Shown: in pieces, positions 1-7,235 of the stretch
Numbering within the stretch: the stretch's first letter is position 1
How the letters are laid out: every line of letters begins with the position of its first letter
Source of the DNA: Amycolatopsis jejuensis
Lineage (GTDB): Bacteria; Actinomycetota; Actinomycetes; Mycobacteriales; Pseudonocardiaceae
Length of the DNA stretch: 64,000 nt
Assembly: GCF_000717335.1 (NCBI RefSeq)
Contig: NZ_JNYZ01000015.1
Coordinates: 127,412 to 191,411, forward strand
Reading direction: 5' to 3'
Program-made: the position numbers and the translations under genes
The notes under the pieces: model-generated
What the model was told of the DNA's origin: nothing
Seen by the model: only the letters and a program-made list of their open reading frames with translations
The model's database searches: none

Positions 1-143
1 CCGACGGATTCGGCCCACCGCAAGGCGTCGGCGCCATGGCGCGACGCAACCGACTCGGCGTCCGCACCGATGGTCACCGCGGCTTCCCAGGCAGTATCGA
101 CTGGCGTCTGCTGTGACTTCTGCGTCTTCCATGAAGCGGGCAT
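1..143 (-). CDS. N-terminal part of an unknown protein, cut by the window edge
   Basis: An open frame runs off the left edge. It begins at an ATG (complement of 141-143) preceded by an AAAGGGG-like ribosome site and gives 47 residues starting MPASWKTQKSQQ with no stop. I do not recognise the family. It would be divergent from the monooxygenase operon at 301. The call rests only on the open frame, the start and the ribosome site, so it may not be a real gene. Confidence 0.35.
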   Translation of the reverse strand, partial: MPASWKTQKSQQTPVDTAWEAAVTIGADAESVASRHGADALRWAESV

Positions 144-300
144 GGTCACCCCTTTGTTCCCTGGCCCAAGGTCGCGTCCGGACTCTGTGGTGCACCCCAG
201 AGTGCGGAAGGCCACTGAAACGTAGCGTAACGCCCGTCGAGAACTTGCTTCTGGACAAGGCAATCCGAAATCGACCCCGCAATCGACACTGGAGTCCTCA

Positions 301-1488
301 ATGACGAGCACCCCACCGCAGACCCGGCCTGCCGATCCGGTCGCGCGAGCGGCAACCGTGGCCGACGTCCTTGCCGCGCAGGCCGGGGAGGCCGACGCAC
401 AGCGGCGGCTGCCAGGGGACACCGTCCGGGCGCTGACCGACGCGGGCATGCTGCGGCTGATGACTCCGGCCGAGTTCGGCGGATCCGGCGCCGGCGTCAG
501 TACGCTGTCCGAGGTCGCCAAGGTCCTCGGCCGTTCGTGTGCCTCGGCGGCCTGGGTCACCGTCATCACCAACGGTTCCAAGATGCTCGCCGCGCACTTC
601 CCGGACGAGGCACGCCACGAAGTCTTCGGGTCCGACCCCGACGCCGGGGTCGCGTCGGTCTTCGCGGCAGGCGGCACCGCTCGCGCGGTCGACGGCGGCT
701 ACCGGGTCTCCGGCCGGTGGGCGTGGGCTTCGGGAATCCTGCACGCGGCCTGGGGAATCGGCATGGCGCCGATCGTCGACGACAGCGGCACCCCGGTGGG
801 CGCCGGCTTCGCGCTGATGCCTGCCGGTGACCTCACGATCGAGGACACCTGGCACACCGCCGGGATGCGCGGCACCGGCAGCAACACGATGGTCGCCGAC
901 GACGTTTTCGTCCCCCGCCACCGGATGCTGCCGCCGCAAAGCCTTCTCGCGTCACCGAAGCAGACCGACCCCGGCGAACCGCAGCTGCTGCGTACCTCGC
1001 CGGTCGCCGGGCTGGTCAGCAGCCTCGCGGCCCCCATGGTCGGAGTCGCGCAAGCCGCTCTCGCTTTCGTTGCGGGGAAAGCACCTCGCCGCGCCATCAG
1101 CTACACGTCCTATGCAACGCAGGCCGACTCGCCCGCGTTCGTCAAAGGACTCGGCGAAGCCGCGATGCAGATCGACAGCGCCGAACTGCACCTGGCACGG
1201 ACCGCCCGGCTGATCGACACCGCGGCCGCCGAAGCGCGTGCACTGACGTTGGAAGAGCGCCGGCTGGTGCGCGGCGACGTCGGACATGCCACGCGGCAAG
1301 TCTGCCTTTCCTTCAACCAGCTGATGGATCTGCACGGATCGTCGGCGTTCGCTGAGGCGAGCCCGCTGCAGCGGATGTGGCGGGACGCGAACACCGGTTG
1401 CCGGCACGCGACTTTCGCGTCCGCAGTCAACTACGAGGTCCACGGTGGTTCCCTCCTCGGGCTGCCGCCGATCACCGAGCTCCTTTGA
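301..1488 (+). CDS. Acyl-CoA-dehydrogenase-fold flavin monooxygenase (group D oxygenase component)
   Basis: 395 aa with the acyl-CoA dehydrogenase fold: a helical N-terminal domain, a central beta domain (about 120-220, including the 'TAGMRGTGSN' turn) and a C-terminal helical bundle. The sequence pattern is that of HsaA/HpaB-type two-component oxygenases, which use reduced flavin and O2 to hydroxylate phenols, rather than of true acyl-CoA dehydrogenases. The flavin reductase three genes downstream (2459) is the expected partner. Start at ATG 301 follows GGAGTCCTCA. First gene of a tight four-gene operon with the NTF2-like protein, cupin and reductase. The substrate is unknown; an acyl-CoA dehydrogenase cannot be fully excluded. 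Confidence 0.8.
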   Translation: MTSTPPQTRPADPVARAATVADVLAAQAGEADAQRRLPGDTVRALTDAGMLRLMTPAEFGGSGAGVSTLSEVAKVLGRSCASAAWVTVITNGSKMLAAHFPDEARHEVFGSDPDAGVASVFAAGGTARAVDGGYRVSGRWAWASGILHAAWGIGMAPIVDDSGTPVGAGFALMPAGDLTIEDTWHTAGMRGTGSNTMVADDVFVPRHRMLPPQSLLASPKQTDPGEPQLLRTSPVAGLVSSLAAPMVGVAQAALAFVAGKAPRRAISYTSYATQADSPAFVKGLGEAAMQIDSAELHLARTARLIDTAAAEARALTLEERRLVRGDVGHATRQVCLSFNQLMDLHGSSAFAEASPLQRMWRDANTGCRHATFASAVNYEVHGGSLLGLPPITELL

Positions 1489-1506
1489 CCTGAAGGGAAT
1501 CTGCAC

Positions 1507-1917
1507 ATGAGCAACCCGGCAGAGCGCGACCGGCAGCGCGAGGAGATCGTGAAGCGGGCACTGGGTGGCCTCGGCCACGGCGATGTCTCCGGCATGGCCG
1601 CGGCCGTCGCCGAGGACGTCGAATACCGGCTTCCCGGGAGCCATCCGCTCGCGGCGACCCACCGGGGGAAGGACACCTTCCTCGCCCTCGTCGGCGGCCT
1701 GCTCGAACAGTTCGACGGCGGCATCCACTACGACTTCCATCGGTTCGTAGTCTCCGGCGACACCGTCGTCGCGACCTTCCGGGGTACCGGGAAAACCGTG
1801 CAGGGCAAGGACTACGACAACCAGTACTGCGCGCTGTGGGACTTCGACGACGAGTCGAAGGTCGTCCGGGTCACCGAGTTCTTCGACAGCCACCACGTCG
1901 TCGCGACCCTGCTCTGA
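1507..1917 (+). CDS. SnoaL/NTF2-like family protein
   Basis: 136 aa, typical size for the cone-shaped NTF2/SnoaL/ketosteroid-isomerase fold. An N-terminal helix pair (about 8-35) is followed by the 'EDVEYRLPGSHPLAATHRG' segment and a C-terminal sheet ending in a 'VTEFFDSH' strand, the usual SnoaL pattern. Members act as small isomerases, cyclases or hydrolases on ring-containing substrates. The gene starts 18 bp after the oxygenase stop, behind GAAGGGAA, so it is part of the same transcript. Its exact reaction cannot be inferred. Confidence 0.8.
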   Translation: MSNPAERDRQREEIVKRALGGLGHGDVSGMAAAVAEDVEYRLPGSHPLAATHRGKDTFLALVGGLLEQFDGGIHYDFHRFVVSGDTVVATFRGTGKTVQGKDYDNQYCALWDFDDESKVVRVTEFFDSHHVVATLL

Positions 1918-1932
1918 CCGGAAAGGACCACG

Positions 1933-2427
1933 ATGACCACCGAACGCATCCAGCACATCCGCAAAGCGGACCGGGATTCGCTGTGGTTTCTCGGGGACAA
2001 CGTCCAGATCATCTTCGACGCTTCCCACACGGAGGGGAAACTCCTGCTGGCCTGGCAGCACATGGCCCCCGGCGCCACCCCGCCGCTGCACGAACACGCC
2101 GTCGAAGACGAGATGTTCTTCCTCCTCGAAGGCTCCATCACCTACTGGTCCGGCGACCGGGAATTCACCGCGGGCCCGGGCGATGCCGTCCTGCTCCCCG
2201 TCGGCGTACCGCACACCCTGCAAGCCGACCCTGAGGCCGGGGCCAAATTCCTCCTGCTGACCTCCCCCACCGGATTCGAAGACTTCCTCCGCGCGGTCTC
2301 GGAACCCGCCACGTATGACGGTCCCCAGCGCGGCTGGCAGATGGATGAGGAGACCGCCCGCAAGCTCGGTGCCGCCGCCGAACAGGCCAAGATCACCATC
2401 ATCGCCCCGCCCGGCACCCGTCCCTGA
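1933..2427 (+). CDS. Cupin-domain protein
   Basis: 164 aa with one conserved cupin barrel. Motif 1 is 'PPLHEHAVEDEMFFLLEG' (His, His, Glu metal ligands) and motif 2 is 'GDAVLLPVGVPHTLQ' (last His). A helical tail after residue 110 is common in this 'cupin domain-containing' group. All metal-ligand positions look intact, so it could be a mononuclear iron dioxygenase or isomerase, or a binding protein. It sits 15 bp after the NTF2-like gene, behind GGAAAGGA, in the flavin monooxygenase operon. Confidence 0.8.
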   Translation: MTTERIQHIRKADRDSLWFLGDNVQIIFDASHTEGKLLLAWQHMAPGATPPLHEHAVEDEMFFLLEGSITYWSGDREFTAGPGDAVLLPVGVPHTLQADPEAGAKFLLLTSPTGFEDFLRAVSEPATYDGPQRGWQMDEETARKLGAAAEQAKITIIAPPGTRP

Positions 2428-2458
2428 CTCCAGGTTTCCGCACCGGACAAGGAGACCC

Positions 2459-2938
2459 GTGACCACCGCACCCATCCACCTGCGGAAGATGTTCGGCGCC
2501 TTCCCCAGCGGAGTGGCCGCGCTCTGCGCACAGGCCGGCGGGCGGCCGATCGGCATGGCAGCCAGCACCTTCACCCCGGTCTCGCTCGACCCGCCGCTGG
2601 TGTCCGTGTGCATCCGCCGAAGCTCCGGCACCTGGGCGCGGCTCCGCCGGCTACCCAGCCTCGGCGTGAGCATCCTGGGCGCAGACCACGAGCGAGCCGC
2701 CCGGCAGCTGTCGGCGAAAGCCGGAGACCGTTTCACCGGCCTGAAGACCGTACCCACCCCGGACGGCGCACTCCACCTCGCCGAAGCCTGCGCCTGGTTC
2801 GAATGCGCTCTCGACGCGGAACTCCCCGCGGGCGATCACGTGATCGCGGTGCTGCGCATCACCCGCACGGGCCACGGCGAGGCCGGGGAGCCGCTTGTGT
2901 TCCATGCCAGCCGGTACCGCCGGCTGGCGCAAACCTGA
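2459..2938 (+). CDS. Flavin reductase (two-component monooxygenase partner)
   Basis: 159 aa flavin-reductase-like domain. The N-terminal 'FPSGVAALCA' and the 'GMAASTFTPVSLDPPLVSVCI' region match the flavin-binding core of HpaC/HsaB-type reductases. I chose GTG 2459 because AAGGAG lies 7-12 bases upstream and homology begins there; a longer in-frame ATG upstream lies inside the cupin gene. It should supply reduced FMN or FAD to the oxygenase at 301. Last gene of the operon. It is not close in sequence to the second flavin reductase at 39496. Confidence 0.85.
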   Translation: MTTAPIHLRKMFGAFPSGVAALCAQAGGRPIGMAASTFTPVSLDPPLVSVCIRRSSGTWARLRRLPSLGVSILGADHERAARQLSAKAGDRFTGLKTVPTPDGALHLAEACAWFECALDAELPAGDHVIAVLRITRTGHGEAGEPLVFHASRYRRLAQT

Positions 2939-2940
2939 CC

Positions 2941-3514
2941 ACACCGCCGCACTCATCGGCGGCTCGGAGGTGCTCGGTTTTGACACGAAGCAGTCCACCG
3001 ACCATAACTGGGAACCGCGCCTGCACCTGTTCCGGACCGAACGCGACGCCGAACGGCACGGCTCCGCAGTCACCGAGCTGCTGGCCACGTGCCGCGCACC
3101 TTTCTCGGCTATCCCACGAATCTCGCCCCGCTCGGCGCCGACGGCACAGGCAGGCAACAACCGGGCGGGTGCTGCACGGCGTCGTCGCCGGGCTCCGGGC
3201 CGGCTCACCGGGCACCTCGGGTTCGACCCGTCGGCCGAAGTCACCACGTTCGGCTGGCTGGCCGCCCGGCGTACAGCAAGTGGCTTGGCAGCGCGTTCGC
3301 GCAGCTCCCCTGTGCCGCAACCCTGCCCCCGGCCATCGCCCGCGAAACCGTCGCCACGCTGGACCTCACCCGCACGCTGCTCGAGAGCATCAGCGACGAC
3401 GCCGCACGCGAACTTCCGTTGACCGGCAACGTCGACCACCTCATCGACAGCACTGACGTTCTCTGCCACCACGAGCGCCGCCCGGCTGCCGCCCGTGCCC
3501 TTCTCAGAGCCTGA
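2941..3514 (+). pseudogene. Broken DUF4037 (nucleotidyltransferase-like) gene
   Basis: Pieces of one DUF4037 protein are recognisable in three frames. 'EVLGFDTKQSTDHNWEPRL' and 'LFRTERDAERHG' are in one frame, 'GYPTNLAPLGADGTG' in a second, 'GHLGFDPSAEVTTFGWLA' back in the first, and the C-terminal 'YSKWLGSAFAQLPCAA' in the second. The usual middle (about 100 residues between the WLA and YSKWLG motifs) is missing. So it has several frameshifts plus an internal deletion and cannot make a working protein. The family assignment rests on remembered motif order. Confidence 0.7.
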
Positions 3515-3540
3515 GAAGGAGAACTGACGAGCCCGATCAC

Positions 3541-4170
3541 TCAGCGGACGGCGCGGTCTTGGATGCGCCCCGCGACGGCGAGCACGATGGGCGCCGTCAG
3601 CCAGCACAGGTATGCGCCGGTGCTCGTGGTCAGGAACGAGATCGGCACGGACAGCCCGAACACGGTGGCCAGGCAGATGCTGCGCACCAGGCTCTGGGCG
3701 AACGCCCGGGGCGGGACGTCCGTGCGGTAGAGATGACGGCGCCGGACCTCCCGGATGATCAGCGCGAACGTCGCGGACGCCAGTACCTGCACGAGCGCGT
3801 AGAAGCTGAACCGCGGCGGGAAGGCGCCGTCGGCGGTGAGGACCCGGGTGGCGAACGGCATCAGTACCTGCATGAACAGCCACGCCAGGGTCAGGCTGAT
3901 CAGGCGGCTGTTCAGTGCGCCGACCGAACGGAAGATCTCGTGGTTGGCGCGCCAATGGGCGGCGATCACCACGAAGCTGAGCGCGAAAGCCAGGTACTCC
4001 TTGCCGTGCTCCGACACCGAGCTCAGGATGGCCTCGGTGGTGTCGCCGCGGGGAACTGGCAGTTCCAGCGCCAGCAAGGTGAGGGCGATCGCGATCACCG
4101 CGTCGGCGAACATGGTGAGCCGCTCGGCTGCGGTCTCCCTTGTCTCACCGTCGGTTTTGGGGTCGGCCAT
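3541..4170 (-). CDS. TMEM175-family (DUF1211) membrane protein, putative potassium channel
   Basis: 209 aa. The N-terminus carries the family signature 'RLTMFADAVIAIALTLLALE', close to the RxxxFSDxVxAI motif that lines the pore in prokaryotic TMEM175 potassium channels. It is followed by five further hydrophobic segments (about residues 50-70, 82-102, 110-130, 150-170, 180-200), six in all, as in bacterial single-repeat members. I start it at ATG 4170 (MADPKTDGE) because homology begins there; a longer in-frame extension is non-conserved. It lies 5 bp after the membrane protein at 4176-4688 and probably shares its MarR-controlled promoter. Confidence 0.8.
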   Translation of the reverse strand: MADPKTDGETRETAAERLTMFADAVIAIALTLLALELPVPRGDTTEAILSSVSEHGKEYLAFALSFVVIAAHWRANHEIFRSVGALNSRLISLTLAWLFMQVLMPFATRVLTADGAFPPRFSFYALVQVLASATFALIIREVRRRHLYRTDVPPRAFAQSLVRSICLATVFGLSVPISFLTTSTGAYLCWLTAPIVLAVAGRIQDRAVR

Positions 4171-4175
4171 CGGAG

Positions 4176-4688
4176 TCAGACCGCAAGGCGGGGCGTGGCC
4201 ACCAGGCGCCGGGACCGCACGGCCAGGATGATCATCACGGCCGGGATGAGGACGTCGCTGACGAGGACTCCGCCGGTGTTGCCGGGACTGTGCACGCCGT
4301 TGGCGAACCACTGGTAGACGTGGCCTGCCGCGGCTCCCCACAGGAACATCCCGGCGCCGAGCCCGATGGTGATGCGCTCCCGCGCGGACGCCGACGCGGC
4401 ACGGAACCCCATGACGGCCAGCCCGAGGTTGGCGAAGGCGATCTCGAAGAGGAAGGGTGTCCGGCCGAACCCGATGGTGGTGGCCATGGCGTCGGGGAAG
4501 GCGAGGAACGCAACCGTCATCCACAGACTGCCGAAACCCATCGCCCCGATCGCCCACCAGCGCTGCCAGATCTCCAGCCGCTCCCTGGCCGACGTGGCAC
4601 GCCGGGCCGCCACGACGGCGCCGGCGGCCGGCACCAGGATCCAGACCAACGGAAAGGCGGATCGGCCGAGGTAAGAGAGAGTGTCCAT
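4176..4688 (-). CDS. Small integral membrane protein, DUF6790-like
   Basis: 170 aa with four hydrophobic stretches (about residues 12-28, 45-62, 75-98, 108-165) and short arginine-rich loops. The pattern 'FGRTPFLFEIAFANLGLAVMG' and 'GHVYQWFANGVHSPGN' resembles the DUF6790 family; this is recognition from memory. Function unknown. It is divergent from the MarR gene at 4746; the start lies inside or next to the large dyad at 4695-4730, so it is the likely target of that repressor, with the TMEM175-type gene behind it. Confidence 0.7.
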   Translation of the reverse strand: MDTLSYLGRSAFPLVWILVPAAGAVVAARRATSARERLEIWQRWWAIGAMGFGSLWMTVAFLAFPDAMATTIGFGRTPFLFEIAFANLGLAVMGFRAASASARERITIGLGAGMFLWGAAAGHVYQWFANGVHSPGNTGGVLVSDVLIPAVMIILAVRSRRLVATPRLAV

Positions 4689-4694
4689 GGATTT

Positions 4695-4730
4695 GAGTGT
4701 TGCATGGTTAATATTAACTAGTCAACACTC
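4695..4730. promoter_or_regulatory. 36-bp dyad, probable MarR operator
   Basis: A perfect 12-bp palindrome GTTAATATTAAC (4707-4718) is nested in outer arms GAGTGTTG (4695-4702) and CAACACTC (4723-4730) that share exactly the same centre. 28 of 36 positions are symmetric. It lies between the divergent membrane-protein and MarR genes and overlaps the expected -35 regions, so it fits an autorepressor operator. AT-rich symmetry like this is rare in the surrounding DNA. Confidence 0.75.
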
Positions 4731-4733
4731 TGC

Positions 4734-4739
4734 TATGCT
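4734..4739 (+). promoter_or_regulatory. Probable -10 element of a leaderless MarR transcript
   Basis: TATGCT lies 7 bases before the ATG at 4746, and there is no purine-rich ribosome site between them. Transcription from this -10 would start at or next to the A of the start codon, as in many actinobacterial leaderless mRNAs. Confidence 0.5.
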
Positions 4740-4745
4740 GACCTC

Positions 4746-5165
4746 ATGGACGACGGACTCGGAGATTTGCTGCACCGGGTGGTCATGCTGCTGGGCGAAG
4801 CAACCCGGCAACGCACCGACGGTCGAGACGGCTTGACCTACAGCCAGATCCGGCTGCTGGGCACCCTGGAAGACATCGAGCCGGTGACGCAGCACCGGCT
4901 GGCACAGGCTTTGTCGGTGTCCGATCCGGCAATCAGCCGCGCACTACGCCCGCTGGAAGCCGACGGCCTGGTCCACGTCACCACCGACCCCGAACACGCC
5001 CGGCGACGACTGGTCCGCCTGACCCCAGCCGGCCGGAAAGCCTTCCACACCGCGGGAAAACCGCTCTACGACGAATTCCGCACAGCCCTGCTCGCGGCGG
5101 GTTTTCCGTACGAGCGCTACCTGGAAGACACGCGCCGGCTGGCGGAACTCCTCACGTCCGGCTGA
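4746..5165 (+). CDS. MarR-family transcriptional regulator
   Basis: 139 aa winged-helix protein. The recognition-helix region reads 'TQHRLAQALSVSDPAISRAL' and is followed by the wing 'DPEHARRRLVRLTPAGRKAF', both standard for MarR dimers. A short N-terminal helix and C-terminal dimerisation helix complete the family length. The gene appears to be leaderless (see the -10 at 4734). Its promoter carries a 36-bp dyad shared with the divergent membrane genes, so it most likely represses itself and them, relieved by an unknown small ligand. Confidence 0.88.
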   Translation: MDDGLGDLLHRVVMLLGEATRQRTDGRDGLTYSQIRLLGTLEDIEPVTQHRLAQALSVSDPAISRALRPLEADGLVHVTTDPEHARRRLVRLTPAGRKAFHTAGKPLYDEFRTALLAAGFPYERYLEDTRRLAELLTSG

Positions 5166-5172
5166 AGACGGC

Positions 5173-5645
5173 TCAACCGGGCCCGAAAGCATTCCGTACC
5201 GTGTGCCGCAACGAATTCGGCGGCGCCCGGGTACCCGCTGCGACTCTGCGGTGGTGGTACTCGCCGCCGACCAGGTCATCGCCATCCCGATCACCATCGA
5301 GTGAATGTCGTGCGGGTCGATGTCGGCCGCGAGGACGCCCGCAGCTTGGCAGTCCGCGATCGCGCTGATCTTCGGGGAGTCGTCGCTGCCGGGGAACAGC
5401 GGACCGGACGGGCGTTGCTCCAGGCGGTTCCACTTCGCCAGGCTACGAGGGCCGGGTTGGCCAGGTAGGCGTCGTAAAAGGCGGACGGCGTAGCCGGGCA
5501 GGGCCGTGACGTGTTCCATGAGCACTGCGCCGAACAGCTCTTCCTTGCCGAGAAGTGGGAGTACAGCTGGGATCTGCTGACCAGCGTCTGCTCCGCGATC
5601 CGGTCGACCCGTCCGCCGGCGATGCCGTGTTCGGCGAATTCCCGT
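5173..5645 (-). pseudogene. Truncated, frameshifted TetR-family regulator
   Basis: The C-terminal half is clear: 'HVTALPGYAV', then 'KWNRLEQRPSGPLF', 'ADCQAAGVLAADIDPHD' and 'SMVIGMAMTWSAAS', ending near 'RHTVRNAFGPG'. In another frame just upstream lies the DNA-binding end 'EFAEHGIAGGRVDRIAEQ' and 'SRSQLYSHF'. At least two frameshifts separate these parts, and the first helix runs directly into IS481 sequence at about 5645. The gene is dead, presumably after IS insertion and deletion. Confidence 0.75.
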
Positions 5646-6248
5646 GAACTCCTCGGCCAGGATCCGGTTGTAGCGCTCCACTTTTCCGTTGTGACGTGGG
5701 GGTGCAGGGCGTGATCCGCTGATGCCAGGCACGCGCAGGATGGTGACGAAGTTTTTCACGGGCATTGTCGGTGACCAGCCGGTGGATTTGACTGATGCTG
5801 TGCCGGGCGAAGAACGCCCGCGCCGGTGGACAAACCCGATCGCGGTCCGGGTTTTCTCGTCAGGCACGGCTTCGGTGCAGGCCACCCGGGAATAGCCGTC
5901 GACGGCGGCGTGCAGGTAGCTGTAGCGGGACCGCTGACCACGGGTTTTGCCTCGGGCAACGAGACGGTCCTGGTCACTGCCCCTGCCGTGGACGCGCCAG
6001 CCACCACCGTCGGCGATCTGGCCGGTGGGGTCGAGGAACCAACGCCGGGTCAGGCCCAGCTGCAGCAGATACCGGCCCACGGTCCGGACCGAGACGGTGA
6101 TGCCATCGGCGGCCAGTTCGGTGGCGATGCGGCGGGCGGAGTACTTCCGTTGCCGGCGCAGCTGTTCAATCCGGGCTACCACTTCGCCGGGGTGGCAGCG
6201 GGCGAACTGGGAATGGCCGGTTCCGCTTTCCCGGAACCGACCATTCAC
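5646..6248 (-). mobile_element. IS481-family transposase remnant
   Basis: Reads as an IS481 integrase-fold transposase: the helix-turn-helix part 'IEQLRRQRKYSARRIATELA', then 'LGLTRRWFLDPTG', 'GGGWRVHGRGSDQ', 'YSYLHAAVDGYSRVACTEA' and 'RHNGKVERYNRILAEEF'. The stretch that should hold the first catalytic Asp (normally 'MVHLDVKKVG' before GGGWRVHG) is deleted, and the end after 'AEEF' is lost where the TetR fragment begins. Non-functional. Confidence 0.8.
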
Positions 6249-6284
6249 TTCATCTGCCGAGTCTGCCGAGTATGCCGATCGCGG

Positions 6285-7124
6285 TCACCGGTGATTCGCG
6301 AGTGCCGCGTTCACCTCGCCGATCTGGTGCTGGAGCATTGCCGAATACGCCGTCACGCGGGAGTAGAAACCCGGCTTCTTCCCGTCTGCGCACGAGGCTG
6401 CCCAGGAGACCACGCCGGCCACTCGCCCGTCGATGATCACCGGACCGCCGGAGTCACCCTGACAGCTGTCCACTCCTCCCTCCGGGAATCCGGCGCAGAA
6501 CTGCCCCTTCATCCCTTCTTTCTTGATCTCGTCCGTCGGGAACTCTTCCGGGTAGCTGTCAGTGCATTTCCGATCCGAATAGACCGAGATCAGCGCCGTT
6601 CGCAGTTCATCCGATTTCTGCATTTCCGGAGCCACTGCTCCCCAGCCAAGGATACGCGCGGACTCCCCTTCGGTGTACAAGTCAGTGTCGGCAGTTCCGG
6701 CAATGACTGCATACGGCCCGGGAAGCGACTCGCGTAACGTCAATACGGCGACATCGTGGCCGTGTACCGCCGGGGCGAAGTCCGGATGGCTCCAGATGCT
6801 GTCGATTTTGACCTTTTTCCCGCCGGCCGAACCGGTACGGTCCCGGCCCTGCACAATCCGTCCCTGTTCCGGCTTCTGCCCGAAAACACAATGTGCGGCG
6901 GTCAGCGCCTTGTTCGGCCCGACCAGCGCCGCGCCGCAGGAATGCCGCAGGCTCGGCACGGTATCCCCGTCACGCAGCCGGATCTGCTCGTAACTGAGCA
7001 TCCACGGATACTTCGCGGTAGAGGTCGGATTACCACCGACGATCGCCTGGGCCGATCCCGGCATGACAAAAAAAGAAGCAAGGCCGGCCACCAGGGCGAC
7101 CGTTGCCGAACGACGCCAATTCAT
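6285..7124 (-). CDS. Secreted trypsin-like serine protease (S1A)
   Basis: 279 aa from ATG 7124, chosen because a signal peptide then begins at residue 1: MNWRRS, a hydrophobic stretch 8-22 and cleavage after 'GSAQA'. Residue 28 starts 'IVGG', the mature N-terminus of active trypsins, so signal cleavage alone would give the active form without a propeptide. Catalytic triad His78 (TAAHC), Asp124 (HDVAVL), Ser225 (GDSGGP); Asp219 at the S1 base predicts Arg/Lys specificity. Six cysteines fit disulfides. No obvious partner; its neighbours are peptidase pseudogenes. Confidence 0.9.
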   Translation of the reverse strand: MNWRRSATVALVAGLASFFVMPGSAQAIVGGNPTSTAKYPWMLSYEQIRLRDGDTVPSLRHSCGAALVGPNKALTAAHCVFGQKPEQGRIVQGRDRTGSAGGKKVKIDSIWSHPDFAPAVHGHDVAVLTLRESLPGPYAVIAGTADTDLYTEGESARILGWGAVAPEMQKSDELRTALISVYSDRKCTDSYPEEFPTDEIKKEGMKGQFCAGFPEGGVDSCQGDSGGPVIIDGRVAGVVSWAASCADGKKPGFYSRVTAYSAMLQHQIGEVNAALANHR

Positions 7125-7235
7125 CCTCAATCTCCCGATCCCCACCTGTGATTGACGTGCCGATTTCACTGGAAAGCTATCAGCGGAAGAACTGTTCCGC
7201 ATCATCCTGCAGGATGACCGGAAAAGGCGAAAGTT

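Noticed and set aside
2315..2458. Long N-terminal extension of the flavin reductase from an upstream ATG
   Set aside because: It lies inside the cupin gene in another frame and has no flavin-reductase similarity; the GTG at 2459 has a good ribosome site.
4228..4240. TGATCA at about 4230 (and near 7478, 9463, 13756, 16420, 24313) as further GntR operators
   Set aside because: These have GC flanks (for example GATGATCATC) within genes, and lack the TTT...AAA arms.
3541..4557. 338-residue version of the TMEM175-like protein
   Set aside because: The first 129 residues are arginine/histidine-rich chance coding antiparallel to nothing conserved and overlap the membrane gene at 4176; the family signature starts at ATG 4170.
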